From Chrysomallon squamiferum (lineage: Eukaryota > Mollusca > Gastropoda > Neomphalida > Peltospiridae), in contig CM022674.1 in assembly GCA_012295275.1 (NCBI GenBank), forward strand, positions 9,200,260 through 9,264,259: a stretch of DNA of 64,000 nucleotides, given 5' to 3'. Below the pieces are notes generated by a model. The model was not told the origin of the DNA, ran no database searches, and saw only the letters and a list, made by a program, of their open reading frames with translations. Made by a program: the position numbers and the translations under genes. Within the stretch, counting starts at the first letter, position 1; every line of letters begins with the position of its first letter. Of this stretch, positions 14,841-28,984 are shown in pieces.

Positions 14841-16299
14841 GTTCAGGAAAAATTTACCATCTCCATGTGATGAAATACGTAGCTACACAGCAAAAGGAAA
14901 ATTTGATTTAGATACAGAACTGATGATTGGGTCTTATAATATCTCAACTCACTTTCTGTTTGCATTTTGGAATATCTCTATGATGTGTTGTGTAGAAAAT
15001 ATTATTTTCAGAAAATGATTTTATATAAAATATTTATAAACATGTTTTGATGCTACTTGTTTACTTGAATGTATCCAGTTCAGAAATAATTTTAATTTAT
15101 ATATCTATTTACTTATCTCAGTGTTTATAAACATTTTAAAACATTTCCATGAATTTTCACACTAAATTATTTTAAGCAACTGCTATAATTTAGAGGCAGT
15201 TTGCAGTCTACTTGACATATATATTATGACATTAAATTATAGAAAATCTTGTTTTATCATACTGAAATGTTTCAAACAAATCCTTTTCTTTGCCACAGAA
15301 ATGTTTATTCTTCTGTTCTTAGTGACAGCTCAGTTTTTGGGTGGTTTTTTTTAGTCAATTTAGGACTTTCAACATCTATGCTGACTTTACAATCTGTATC
15401 TGTGTAGTTTTCATTCACTGTGAACACACTGACTTTCCAACAACTACTAGGTCTTTCCATTTGCTACATTTATAAGACTTTCCATCTGTCAGTCTATTTT
15501 AACTTTCAGTTTGCTATATGTATAATGTTTTTCCATTTATTTTAACTATACTGACTCTTTTGACCACTAAGGATTTAAGTCACTGGATTACATTACAGCA
15601 GGTTCCAGAAAACATAACAAAATGATCAAACCAAACATACCCACTGAATTTAGCTAGTTTGTTATTTGTTTACAGAGACTTATCATTATTACTATCAGCT
15701 AATCATCATATAATCTATTCATAATAATCATTCCAAAACTACATTCTATTAATCTATTATGTACACTTAATGACCATCAGCAGCACAATGAATCAAGTTT
15801 AAAATAGAAGTATCAAGTGAAATTCTCAAACAAGTAGAGAAAATTTATTAGGTTCCAAATTCCACACAAGACGTAATAGGCAGCAAGCATGAAGAAATGA
15901 AGTATCAGATTGCCAGAAATTGCTTATCAGATTTGTTCTTTGATTGGTTTATAGCTGAGCAGGATTTGGGCAGAGGCATCTCAAAGGTTAAAAGACATTC
16001 TGTTTGGTATTTTCACAGAATTCCTGTCTCATGTGGCAACTTCATAAATCACATGTGAAAACAAATTTATTTGTCTGTCAGCTCATACATTAATACCTCT
16101 TCATTCTTAAAACTATTGTGCAGTCACTAATAATAATACAAATAAAACTAAAAGTGTTAATGATTTTAAGATAAAATGAAAAATTCATAATACTTTAAAT
16201 ATGATATGCAGGTCACTCACTATACAATCCCAAACAGGTGTGTCATTTATTTTCAAATAAATTAACCTTCAAAATCTCATCCTTAGTAACTGAAGTATT

Positions 16300-16310
16300 A
16301 AATAAATAAG

Positions 16311-16357
<47 letters not shown>

Positions 16358-16362
16358 AAATA
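16300..16362. repeat. (AAAT)n microsatellite
   Basis: About fifteen tetranucleotide units, the first two carrying a G. Confidence 0.95.
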
Positions 16363-16604
16363 ATTAGTACCAATAAATAAATATTTAAATATACTTTGAA
16401 ATTATTGATTTTTAACAACCTGACTGAAAAGAGAATGTCTGTTATTTTAAAATGTAACTTTATTAAAAAAAAGTTTGTGCTAGCATTTTACTGTTTGCTG
16501 TGTTCTCTAAATTGTATACCAATAATTATTTTTAAAATATAACAAAATAATATGCAAACTGTAAAAGAAAATTTCATGTAGAGAATTTATAAAGGATTTA
16601 TTGT

Positions 16605-16800
16605 GTTGACAACTTATTTGTATAGATGTTTGCTATTTATTTCAGTGAGTGGACTACTTATTTGTATAGGACAGGACTACTTATTTGCATAGTAATTATG
16701 TATATTGGTGTTGACTACATATTTGTGTAGATGTTACTTTCTTATTTGTAGGTTTAGGTGTTTATTACTTATTTGTATAGACGTTGACTAATTATTTCTG
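16605..16800. repeat. Minisatellite based on GACTACTTATTTGTATAG
   Basis: At least six imperfect copies of GACTACTTATTTGTATAGATG, with spacings of roughly 25-40 bp, run through this stretch. Confidence 0.75.
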
Positions 16801-17775
16801 ACACACATAGTTAGCAAAAACAGCCTTTGTCATTTTATACAGTATATGAATTTATTTTTTATTCATAGAAGGAACTACATAAAATTGATGTGGGAAGTGG
16901 GGCATTGTACTTAAATTTGTCTGTTTTCATTTGAAAACATTTACTTACATCCTTTATTGATGCTGTTATCTACTTCTACTGTAGATAAAATCTTTACTGA
17001 TATCAACCAGTTTTATAATACTGGCAAGAATGTCATATATCAAAGTTTGAGGAACCATTTCTGTTACAAAATACTGATTGGTTTCTACACTTTTATCAAC
17101 TGTTTTTGATCTTGAGTGTGTTTCAGTGTCTAAAATACATAGTTATATGAGATTATTATCATTATTATTATTATTGATGTTGTTGTTATTATTATTATTC
17201 GAAATGACAGTGTAATTTCAATTGTTGATAACCCTACAACAGAATTATAGAAGTGAGCTTGGTAAAAGGGTCTCTTAAGGTTATTATTAATTTTGCTCTT
17301 TGCTAGAATATTTTCCTTATTCTGCCTGGACATTTTAATTTTTAAATGGGTGGGCGAATCAAAGTTTTGAGAATGTTTATAGCTTCTCTTGGTATATTAT
17401 TAGGGAGCTAGGCTGTAGCAACTGTATAAATGTTTCATTTTTTTTAAATATTACTTTGTACATTCAAATTAATACATGACAATTATTAAAAATAATTAAT
17501 AATGGTCATTTTTATAATATTTAAAACATCAAAAACTGTGTATTAATATATTATTTTATGCTTAGTTCACAAAAAGCTAAAGATCACAGACCCAAAAGAT
17601 AATTCAAGTGTACAACAGTTTGAAGAGCTCATCTTACATAACTACTCTTGATCTGCAGGAACAAGTGACAAGACGTGTGAGAGAACATAGCCTTGTTTGA
17701 GATATCAACACCATCAGAGATTTAAACAGGGCCCAGTGAACTATCACCTGTTCATGCAATGAAACTCAAATGGGT

Positions 17776-17870
17776 GTTACTTTTTATCACAAACACAACA
17801 TGCTTATTTTTATCATAGTCACAACACATTTATTTTTATCACAAACACAGCATACATTTTTTTTTTTATC
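17776..17870. repeat. Short minisatellite, unit about 33 bp
   Basis: Three copies of a TTTTTATCACAAACACAACA unit followed by TGCTTA-like spacers. Confidence 0.65.
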
Positions 17871-18734
17871 AATTGTTTCAAACTAAGACAACCTTTCAGT
17901 TTATTAACTGCTTGGCAGTAATTGGAATGGGAAATGTCTACTATCAAAAAATAAAATTTATATTTTTTTGTATTTGATAATGTCAGTAGTCATGCTAAAA
18001 TAAACTGTAGAAATATCACACAGTATTATCAGGTTTATAGAAATTAACAAGTATTAAAATTTGTTTTATTTAAAGACACAACTACAACAAATTAAATAAT
18101 TTTCTATCATCAGCTTTTGTAGACAAACATTTTTGTAAAGAGAAATCTCTTTTACAACAGCTTGTATGCAGATGAGAGATTTATAAAAACTCAGACAAAG
18201 GACATGTTTTGATGAGGTAATTATTAATTCTAATTTCTACTTTGATAACCTTTTTCACAGTGCCTAACAAACAGAGACCACTACATAATCACTGAGATAA
18301 TATTAAGTAGTTTGACTTTCAGCTACCAACATTAAACAAGAAGGTGAAAAAACTGCTACTGAATGAATCACTGTTATATTAGCTTCTTTGATATGAAATC
18401 AGAAAATTACAATCCCATATAGCTCCTGGCTTTTCACTATTCCTACATTTTGTACAACATTTAAATGAGGATTCTGCCCAACAGCCAAACTACACGTACT
18501 TGACTTAATACACAAAGTACATGTACTGTATAATGTAGGAATAATGTGAAGAAATTCATAGTGTTTTTAAACAACATTAAATTTAAACTATGAATTACCG
18601 AAAAATTACTTTAATTCATACACCAGTACTTTTAAATTACAAATAGTTTAAAAATTATTAAGCAAATACAAATTATGCTGATATTATAAAAATTCAAAAT
18701 AATATCAGGAGCACTGTTGAAAGTCCTATAAATT

Positions 18735-18890
18735 AAATCGCACAATCTGAACAGTTCAACAATACATTATACATGTACAATGATCTGAACAGTTTAAATT
18801 CATTACTCATACACAGTGATCTGAAGAGTTCAAATACAGTTACAAATACTCAATGATGTGAACAGTTGATATACATTATGCATAGATAGT
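18735..18890. repeat. Minisatellite, unit about 45-50 bp
   Basis: Four imperfect copies of a unit containing CAATGATCTGAACAGTTCAA and ATACATTATACATGTA. Confidence 0.75.
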
Positions 18891-19200
18891 TATTTCAGTA
18901 GACAGATTATATACACACACATTTTAAAATTATATAAAATGTACTGGCAGAACATTTATATATTTTATTCATCTGGCCATATTCTCCAATAAAGATGATA
19001 ATATATAATTTGAGTTAGCATATGGTTCATCTGAAATCAAGATCTCAACTGCAAACATGTACTTATTTAAAATGTTATAAGATTCAAAAGTATAACAAAA
19101 TAAAAAAGAAAACATAAAATAAATAAAAATAGAAAAAGGGGCATAACTCTTCGTTTCAGGTTTTAAATATTAATAATTATATTGATGAGTTTATATCTAG

Positions 19201-19816
19201 TAAATAGACGTTTTCTATTGTTGTGGCTCGGTCACAGTTTGCAGTTTGACTAAAGTCATACGAAATAAAATTCTCATTGTGATTTGGTGGCTGATTACAA
19301 GGCATCTTAAAAAGCCGCTAAGAGAACGCTGCTTTTAACGCTGATCATCGAGTGGACTAAATTTATGACGTATTTAACTATATTCTTGTGAAGGTTCTCT
19401 CTGCCTACTAGTATCTAGGCATACATTTAGGTAACATGGAACAGTTATGTCTAGTAATCATACACGTAATTAAAACATACCATTCGTGCACAAAACCGCA
19501 GGAAAAACTTTCCTATTTCTTTATCCAGGTGGCGCTACAGTCTTTTATATGTGCCTCAAATCCAAACGAGCAGTTCTGTTACTTCAATCTTGTCTTGTGT
19601 GGTCGTTCTTCAGGTGCAACACAATACGTACGTGCACATTATCTACACCACTCTACAATACTCTTCAGTCTTTCCAGACGTCCAAAAATAAAACGTGATA
19701 AAAACTTTAAACAAGAAATAATCTACAAATATCTTGATGAAAACTAAGCTGTTTGCCACATGTATGTAATATCTAAAATTTCAGTAATAGTTTATTTTAA
19801 AAAATAATTTAATGAA

Positions 19817-19852
<36 letters not shown>

Positions 19853-22800
19853 TTAACGATTATTAATTAAGCAAATATGTAATACGTGAAGACAACTGTT
19901 ATCAGTATAAATATGGGATTTTAAAATCTTACAAAGACAGAAAACAAATATACGTATTTTGGACGGACAATTTACTGGATTAAAAAAATAATAATAATAA
20001 TTAAAATATATATATATATATATATATCACGATTAATGTTTTCTATCTATCTGCCTATATAAAATTTGTTTACTGTGTCAAATTAAACCATCCAGTTTTC
20101 CGAAACATTATGTAAAGTTATTAAAATCCCACACAAATTAAAGACGGAAAGAAACAGACAATTAGATATATACTGTGTATGTATCTATATATGCTTGTTT
20201 TGCAAACAAATAATCAAATCGTAAATGTCATTTCCGGAAATCACCTTTACTAGAGTATGACTCTTTCTTTAAAGTATTTTTTATTTCTGATAAATTAACT
20301 GAAAATGAGCTCTAAAACCTATACTACATTAATTACTGCTCCAATCAAATGCATTCCCACGTATAATCAAAACCACATAGTATTATTTAAAAACAACAAA
20401 CACTTACTGTATTGGAGTAACTGTTTTTGTGCCTAAGGCCGAAACTAATTTCGGATAACTAAAAATCCTGTAAAGTGACAAGAGGATTTAATTTTGAGTA
20501 AGCGAGAGTAAAATTATTTTAAAACATGTTGCAGCAAACCAAACTTAAGATAGGTGATACGTTTAAACGAAAGAAATAAAACCTAACTATATTCGAGAAA
20601 AAAAGAAGAAAAAAAAAGAGAAGAAAACGAAAAAGAAAGAAACAACCTGAAAAAGCAATGAATTTGGAACGAAATAAATCTAAAATGTAACGAACATACA
20701 CGTATTAGTTAAATGAGAATAACAGATGTCGGAATAATGACAATAAGAAATGTCTGATTAACAATATCAAAAAATATCAAGAAACGTCTAATTAATAGCA
20801 GTAAGAAATATCTGAATAAAAACAGTAAGAAATATCTAAACAATAACAGCAAAAATATCTGAAAAGTACAGTAAGAAATATTTCTATTGTAACAATAAGA
20901 AATACCTGAATAATAAGATTTTTCGGAACAAAAACATTAAGAAATATGTGAATAATAACAATAAAGAATATCTAAATAAGAATAAGAAACCTCTGAATTT
21001 TATATAATAATAATTTTATATATTATTAATAATACCAATAGAATAGATCTAAATTCAATGTGTGAAAAAAAGAAATGAATCGTCATTATTCTGAAAACAG
21101 TAACAAGAGAATTCATAAGAAATAATTAAACAGTTTAGGAACAGGTTAAATATTAATGAAAATACAAGTAGTATTAAATTAATGACAAAAAATGAATAAT
21201 TCATTAAATAAACAAAAGTATCAGGTTGTATAATTAATTAAATGAGTGAGAATAAACTTTATATGAATTGAATCACATAGCAGGTAACTGAAAATGAAAT
21301 TAAGGTTAAAAAAAGAAAAAAGAAAAAAGAAAAAAGAAATGCGATTATGAAATAAAAAAAATAGATTTATGATTATGAATAAAGGTTGTCTAAATATCTA
21401 GATATCTATAAGAGAATATGTTAATTATATATATATATAAGTACACTTTTGTAAAGGAGGATTAGAGGATTCGTCATAATTTACAGGATATCAACAGCAG
21501 TAACTTTTTCTTGAGAAATAAAAACAAAATACAAAAGAAAAAACATTAATTGTTATAAGAAAAATCATCTTTGAGTGCTTCCAATCTTTAAATCTACATG
21601 GTGCAGAACTTAGAACATGTCAAGAACATAATTTTATATTTTATTTAATTTTTTGTTTTGTTTTAAACATTTTGTTTATTAATTTTTTTTAATTAATTTG
21701 TTTAAGTCATACGAATTAATACTTTATTAGTTCTTAATTATATTTATATTATCTGCACGAAGCAGTTACAGTCAATATTTGTTGACTTATTTTTATTTTT
21801 ATATCTTGCATATGAGAAATCGTACAAAACTGAAACGCAAAGATGGAGTTCAAATTATATTGTACCTTAAGTACGTTTGATATGTCATCGCTGAGTTTAA
21901 ATGTATGTTTGATTGTTGCCATGCAAATATTTCTCCGCATACCAACAGCAGACCGACCTCACTTATCGCTAGAGTTGTCAGGAACGTAGTCTCGAATTTC
22001 CATGAAAACGATGGGAGTGCTGATTTATGGCAAGGATATTCTTCCATGTGTAACACAATTGCTCATAATCCCTCAGAAATGGCTTTTTGAATGTACGGTT
22101 GCAATAGCTATCAAACGGCAAAAGTCAAATCGGGTAACGCTCTTCATGTTTACACCTATTTTTTTATATTCTGCATTATAGAACAAACTTACACCACAAA
22201 TTTATATGTATGTGTGTATTTATGAATATATTTATTACTAGTAATAAGAACATATCATGAAAAATTATATTACGATAAAGTTATTGCAGTAGTAATTTAC
22301 TTTTAATACTTGTGACCCTCACGTCTCTTTTTCTGCCTGTCTGTCTTTATCATTTTATTATATGTATGTGCATGTCTGAACGGGCGTGTATGGATTATAT
22401 GCACGCACTTAGGTATGCCAGGATTCATTTCAAGTCCAACAAATTGAAACTTTCTCACAAACATAACTTTGATCTTTGCCAAACAGGTCAATGACCACCG
22501 ACTGGCGTCACAGGAAAAAACCAGCAGGTTCTTTATTTTGTCGTTAAAAAGAGTGTCTTTATCTGTATCTGTAATGAGACCAACTATTTAAATTACGAAT
22601 TTTAAATTATCCTGTTCTCGCGGAAGTCGGCTTTTAAAGGTCTAAAGTCAAGTACAGAAATATGTAGAAAACTTACTATATACTACAATCTCGTGAATGT
22701 TTTCTCTTTCTCGCACAATCTCAAACGTCATATCTATGTTATCTGCTGCCAGAGGAATCACATTTCATCGAGAGAGTCACCTCTAATTGTCTCTCGTATG

Positions 22801-23600
22801 GTTCCTGCAATTCCATTTACACGTACAACGATAGACAGCCAAGTGCTAGACTGGTTGAAAAAAACAGATGGAGAAATACAACATAGAGATAAGATTTGAA
22901 TATAGCTATTTAATTGGAATCCAAGTTGTGAGTATAATTAACAAAAAAAATCATCTCGTTGTATGATAGCCTGCTTACTCCATGGTCGAATTCAAAGGAG
23001 TAGTGATTCCAAATTATATTTTGTGAATATTATCAGTAACTATAAATCCATATATGTGTTTGCATTATATATGTACGTGCGTATGTGCGCAAACTTGTAA
23101 ATAATAGATCAAAAATGATTATAATATGTCAAGCATGAGAAAGCATTTAAATAGTGTTAATATATTTATTTATATCTCATTTGAAAGAATGTTTTATATT
23201 TATTAAGAAGAAAAGATCCAGCAATTAAAACGTTTTGACCAGTAATATTAATAATGTTACAAATCGCTGCAGCATTAGAATTTTAAAATTTTATATGGAT
23301 TCCAGCAAAACAAAAATTCATTTTAATGCTCAATATTTGAGGTTATATTTCATGCACAAATCATGCACATCTGAGTAATTTAGTTAAATCTGGAAGAATC
23401 ACAGAAAGTGATTTAAATCTCGACTAGTAACAGAATATTACACATCCTCTATCAGCTCATTCATAAATGAGAAACCTTACCTGTGTCAAAAAGAAGACTC
23501 TCGCATATCACTTGATTATTCCATCTTCTTTACTGACGTGACGCTAGTTTAGATATTTTCTTCTCTGCTGTCTGTTCAGAGCTCGTTTCTCGACACTAGC
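19201..23600. other. Non-coding DNA, slightly richer in CpG
   Basis: Longer chance reading frames (up to about 100 codons near 19436-19747) occur, but none shows a known motif, codon bias or splice structure. The minisatellite at 20745-20998 is listed separately. Complex patches lie at about 21890-22140 and 22480-22880. Confidence 0.55.
20745..20998. repeat. Minisatellite based on AACAGTAAGAAATATCTGAA
   Basis: About eight imperfect copies of a 25-30 bp unit with core AACAGTAAGAAATATCTGAA; copies differ by substitutions and small indels. Confidence 0.8.
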
Positions 23601-23649
23601 TGAAATATGCCAATGAATAAAAAATAATATATATATAATTTCGAATTAA

Positions 23650-23680
<31 letters not shown>

Positions 23681-24640
23681 TTTTTATTTTGAACGTCTGC
23701 TTAGAAATAAATGCGATTATAAAAGTGAGATTCGTAAATTATGTTATTTTAACTATATATTTTATATTATTCATGTTAGAAAAAAAAAGAAAAAAAGGAT
23801 GATAATGAAGGAAACGACAACTACTACTGTTGCTACTATACTATACTATTACTATTCTACATTAATAATATAAAAATTTGCGAATATAGCAGTTATCAAG
23901 AAGCAGTGTAGACTTTATTAAATATATATATACATATATTTATGAAAGATACGTCTATGCTCTTGTTAACAGAAAATACACGTTTCAAATACATATACAA
24001 GTACTTATATTTATTTATTTATTTAATAGTTTTTATTTTTATTATTATTATTATTTATTATTTTTTTATTTTTTTATTTTTAAGGGGGAGGGGGAGGCTT
24101 TATTTTAAAGAGAAAATACACTTACATATATTTAAAAGAAAATAACTAATAAATAAAGATAATTTTTTTTTTTTAATAAAGGTTATGCTTATAGAAACAG
24201 TATTCAAGGTCGAAGTATATAAAGTAAACCAATATAACAAATGTTCTAACAAAATGAAAAATAATTAAACAAAATATCTAAAAAGAAATAACCACTTGGA
24301 TAAACTAAATTCAAGATACTTATAATCTGTTGTTGACAAAACTGAACATAAACTGTTTATGCAAAAATGCTTTGTTTTAGACAAATCGCATAAAGAAAGC
24401 AGATTATAGACAGTTAGTTCCGACAATTTAATGATGTTTCTACATACTGAATCAAGAAAAAATTACTTATTAACAATCGTTAATAATAATAATAATAATA
24501 GCAACAACAGCTGCAGCAGCAATAACAGAATAATAACAACAATAAATAGATTTGGAAACAGAGCACTCTTAGAAAATAAGTCCAGTTGTCTGTTTAGAAA
24601 CAAACTGTGTCACTACTGATGTATAAAGTTTATTCTCACA
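23601..24640. other. Non-coding AT-rich DNA
   Basis: Contains (AAT)n near 23650-23680 and 24480-24500, a T-rich patch near 24010-24090, and A runs. No gene. Confidence 0.65.
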
Positions 24641-24990
24641 AAGAGTTGGATGTCTCAATCATAAAGTTGACAACTTTATCAAAGTCAAAAAGCAGGCATC
24701 CTATGGAGGCGATTTTATCAGCATCACTTTAAATACATTCCTAGTAACAATATCTCTGCTCCCAGCGGGCACCTGCAGCCGGGCTAAACCAATAACAACA
24801 GGCCATAATGTTATGCTGGAGTTCGCTGTGGGGAGTAAACGCCGCCAATATTTGGTTTCAGAGCAAAATTTATTTGTTTGCACTGCAGAAATTTAACTCC
24901 TATGACGCAGTAGTAAAAATACAACTAATTAATAACTGTGATGTTGATCATACTCTTCGCAGCATTGTAAAAATATCCTTGGATAATGTT
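24640..24990. promoter_or_regulatory. Complex non-coding island 5 (candidate regulatory element)
   Basis: The most GC-rich non-coding patch of the left half. It contains GCTCCCAGCGGGCACCTGCA (about 24758), AACCAATAACAAC, GGCCATAATGTTATG and AACGCCGCCAATATTTGG. Overlapping short frames on both strands have no recognisable product. Confidence 0.35.
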
Positions 24991-25204
24991 TCGTTATTAT
25001 TAATTTTGTTTTCGATGTTTGTTTGTTACATAGGCTGAGGATATCTCAAAAATGGTTTGTTTTGATAAACTGGACGGTTCGACGTTAAGAAAATTTCTAA
25101 CTTTATTTTTATTAAAAACAGAAATATTTATATATCCAATGTAATGTGTAATTAACCAGTCAAAATACTATGACAAAATATTAATGTCTTCTTATAGTTA
25201 ACAA

Positions 25205-25400
25205 CAATAAATAATAAAAAATAGGCAAAAAAAAAAAAACAATAATAATAATAAGAAGAAATTAATAATAATTAAAATAAAAAAATAAAAAAAAAAAAAA
25301 AAAAAAAAAAATAAAAAAAAAAAAAAAAAAAAAAAAATAAAAAAATAAAAATAAAAATAAAGAAATAAAAAATAAAATAAATAAATAAATATTATTTTAA
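25205..25400. repeat. A-rich low-complexity tract
   Basis: Long A runs interrupted by single T or TAA; on the opposite strand a T-rich tract. No coding or retroposon body is visible next to it. Confidence 0.9.
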
Positions 25401-25619
25401 AAATCTCAAATAAAATGCACAGAAGTAAATGATTTAAAAACCTTTTCTTATTAATTAGACTTGGACTTTAAAGCAGTATATTTCTGTAAAAGGTAAATAT
25501 GTATGAACTATAATCGATGATATTTCGAAATATATATATATATATATATATATATCATATAAAAAATCCTCCAATAGAAAATTATAGTTTAATAACTTAG
25601 GACAAAACTCTTTTTCTCA

Positions 25620-25850
25620 TAATTAGTAATAGCCGATTAGATTATTTTACCGCGATTTCACGAAACGCACAGCGATACCTAAGGTTGCCGACGATCTTTT
25701 TCTTTGTAATGAAATTCATTTATCCTGAAAGTTACAGGTATATATATTTGCTAAAGACAGTTGATTAAATGCCTCTGTAAGCTATGACCTCTGGATGCGC
25801 ATGTAAATATTCGATCAGATGACTTCAGATCAAAAATAGCAAACAAAAGG
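25620..25850. other. Complex non-coding patch
   Basis: CpG-containing sequence around ACCGCGATTTCACGAAACGC, isolated between A-rich and AT-repeat DNA. No coding potential. Confidence 0.25.
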
Positions 25851-26779
25851 TAATGAAATAATAATACAATTCTTTTAAAGAAATTATAATTTAAAAAAAA
25901 TATATATAAATTGATTAACCGATTAATTAATTGTCCACTTTAGAATTCTGAAAAGAACACTTAATATAATTAATTTATACCTTTTTAGTATAACGTCATC
26001 TTTCATATAAAAGATTAAATACTGCTCTTCGTATTTTTTCACTGGTTTATTGAAAATGTGAGTAATCACAGAGCATGCACTCGCTTACCTTGTAGCATAC
26101 CATAAATAATAACTATCCTAAATTAATCACAAGAAAAGTAACTAGCAGACTTTTTTAATGATGTTTTTGTTGTTCTTGTTTTGCATTACTTATTATCAAT
26201 GCAATACTGGAGCAAAACCGTTTTTCCGAGGATATTTCAGAAATCTGTTAGCGAGAATTTTGGTGGATGTTTTCCGTAAATTTCCAGCCGTCGCTGTAAG
26301 TCAAGTATGTAGCAATCTGTGTGGGTTCTTTTCTGTCAAAGAAATTATTATTATTATTATTCGTAGAAGTAGTAGTAGCAATATTTTTAACGTATATTAA
26401 AAATAAAATAAATAATTACAAATATAGCCCTAATTCCATGTTATTTAATGACTTACATCTTTGATATAGTCGCAGTGAAGTAATTCAAAACATTCTTCTA
26501 GTGACGTTTTTTCTATTTATTTCTTTGTAACAATTCCATGTTGAAAAATGCAATAACTGAAGAGATTCATTGTCATTTATGAATTTTAAGTTTTTATACT
26601 TTATTATTTTTTTAAAAGAATGTACTACAAATAATTTAATATTACTTACTTCAGATGATTAAAAATAGACGATAACGTAACATGCAGGTCAGTAAGATAA
26701 TTTATAACAAACGTGATGATAACAGAAATGAAATTGATTGTGTTACACTGATGACAATTATGAGGACAAGATGATTACT

Positions 26780-27080
26780 GCTAAATTATTTACAGGCTCA
26801 ATCGCCTTCTGGCTTGTTGGGAGTATTGAAGAAGCTACGACCCTGTCACAATAACCCGTTCTCAAAAACTGCAGGTGCCGAGTAAAACACACGAGCAGGA
26901 AGCAGTCAGGAAAATGACGTTACTTTTTTCTAATTAGTTCCTGTGCTTGTGAATTGGGCAAATCTGATTACACACACAAGATCACTAAAAGGAAGAGTAA
27001 TTTGCCAAGTGATGGCACTCCATGACAAACTGTTTCCCGCCGTGTCAAGTGCTGCACCTAGCAGAGATTCAGAATAATGT
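26780..27080. promoter_or_regulatory. Complex non-coding island 6 (candidate regulatory element)
   Basis: About 300 bp of non-repetitive sequence including ATAACCCGTTCTC, TTTTTTCTAATTAGTTCCTG and GTTTCCCGCCGTGTCAAGTG (E2F-like TTTCCCGC). No reading frame of note. Confidence 0.35.
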
Positions 27081-28953
27081 TATTTTTTGGAAAAGATAAT
27101 TTTGGTTTAGAACAAACTGAAATGTCATAGTGAACTGAACAGGTTACTGCAGTCATATACTCACATTTCAGTTAATGAATATCAAACAGTAATCACGAGA
27201 TGCCATATTCTTATCGGAGATACAAGGGAAATAACTTCCTTCTAAAACTCATTATTATCACCTTTATTTGTTCAGACAAGTGAATTATCTTAATATTATA
27301 ATAATACCTTTTTAATGCTTTCTCAGGCTTGTAAAGGACCAGCTGTTATTTATATAAATAATACTTTATGAGAATTCCTTACAATTGTAAAAAAAAAAAA
27401 AAAAAAAAAAAAAGAAAGAAACAAATTAATAATAAATATATCAAAACTTTTTAAAACTGACATCTCTATTTGTTAATGGTTATAGGCTTAATTGATATTT
27501 TATAATCATTTAAAAAAAACCTGGTATTGTCACATGCTACGGATTTGTTTTTCAAATTGCAACATTTATCTTTTATCCATTTTAAAGTGATGTTCATTGG
27601 CTATCTTAAAATATTTAGAAAGTGAAATTTTTCTTTATCTGGATATTTTCATCTGTTAAAAAAATATACCTTCTTTAAAAATAAAATAAAATAATTATTA
27701 CTTTTAATATCATTAAAAATTCTTTGGGGATCATTCCATAAAAAAAAAAACTCAAAAGAACACATTAAAACCTCTGCAATAAGTTCAAGCACAAGACTTT
27801 TTTTATTACTATTATTTTTTTATTTGTGTTTCCTAATTTATCCATCAAACAGTTATCATCTGGTCATGTTTATTTTTGGATTATGCATTAATTCTAGAGG
27901 CATTATAAAGAAAGATTTTGAAAAAAAATGAAAAAAAGTTCAGTCAAATTATCTTCATGACAACAAAACAAACATAGTAACAAACACTGTGTTTATTTAA
28001 AATACAAACACATTTCTTCAAAATATGCTAAAAATGTTTGCTTTAATCGATAATACATTGTCACTATTAAAATAGAATACTACAATTCTATTTTAAAATA
28101 CCAAATAAACCCAATTTGTATTCTGTAATGCAACTTTCAAACCTAATTGTGGATTTCTCTGTGGAACCATTTAAAATATGCTCTTCTGCATTTTCCTTCC
28201 AAGTTTCATTATGCTGTAATTTCCCCCGATATAAAATGCTACAAGAGATACCAAAAATCTGAGATGATGAAAATTTTGTTTGACTGGAATGTTACTTGCT
28301 TGATAAATAAGTCGCATGTTGAATGTGATAATAAAAAATTATTAAGATCACAGTAACCTGACTGTGAAAAGAAACTATTCATAGTTATGCTTTATATATC
28401 CATGAACTTAAGAAGAACAACTAGTTAATATATTGGAAGATATTTCAGTTTATTCTTACCAACATAATTGTGATTAAACTATTATGTCCTGAACATGATG
28501 TGAACAGTAAGGATCTTACAAAAATAAAATAAAATTAATAAGAAAATTAAAAAATACAAATTCAAGAAAAAATGTTTTGTTACGGCAGTTACTGCTTATG
28601 ACATTATTTTGCTATTTATAATTAGAGATCAATCTCAATTTACATATTTAAGTAAAGAAATATAATAAAATTAGTCATGTTAGTTTGTCAGAAATGACTC
28701 AGTCTAAGTACAGTTCAAACATAGTAATTATTAAACAACTTCTGTGACTAAAGTGTTAAAAAAACAGCATTGGTCACCATTTTTCAGTACAGTTATCAAG
28801 CTGTACTCCCAGTTACCGATATATATATATAAAAAAAATCCCGGAAAACAAACAAAACAAACCATTAAGAATGTAACCTACATTTAATTTTTGTCATAAG
28901 CCAAGTATGTTGAATATAGCATTAACCAACTGAATGAACTGTAGAAAGAAGAG

Positions 28954-28984
<31 letters not shown>

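Larger units (their letters stand above)
14841..19200. other. Non-coding DNA with minisatellites
   Basis: Apart from the listed repeats and moderately complex stretches (about 15590-16080 and 17570-17760), nothing identifiable is present. Confidence 0.6.

Noticed and set aside
19436-19747. A 103-codon plus-strand reading frame, among the longest in the gene-free left half
   Set aside because: No recognisable motif, no signal peptide or membrane pattern, low-bias codon use, and a second frame overlaps it; length is within chance expectation for 30 kb.
22303-22494. Overlapping frames of about 60 codons on both strands
   Set aside because: Mirror frames of this length occur by chance; neither has a domain or splice context.
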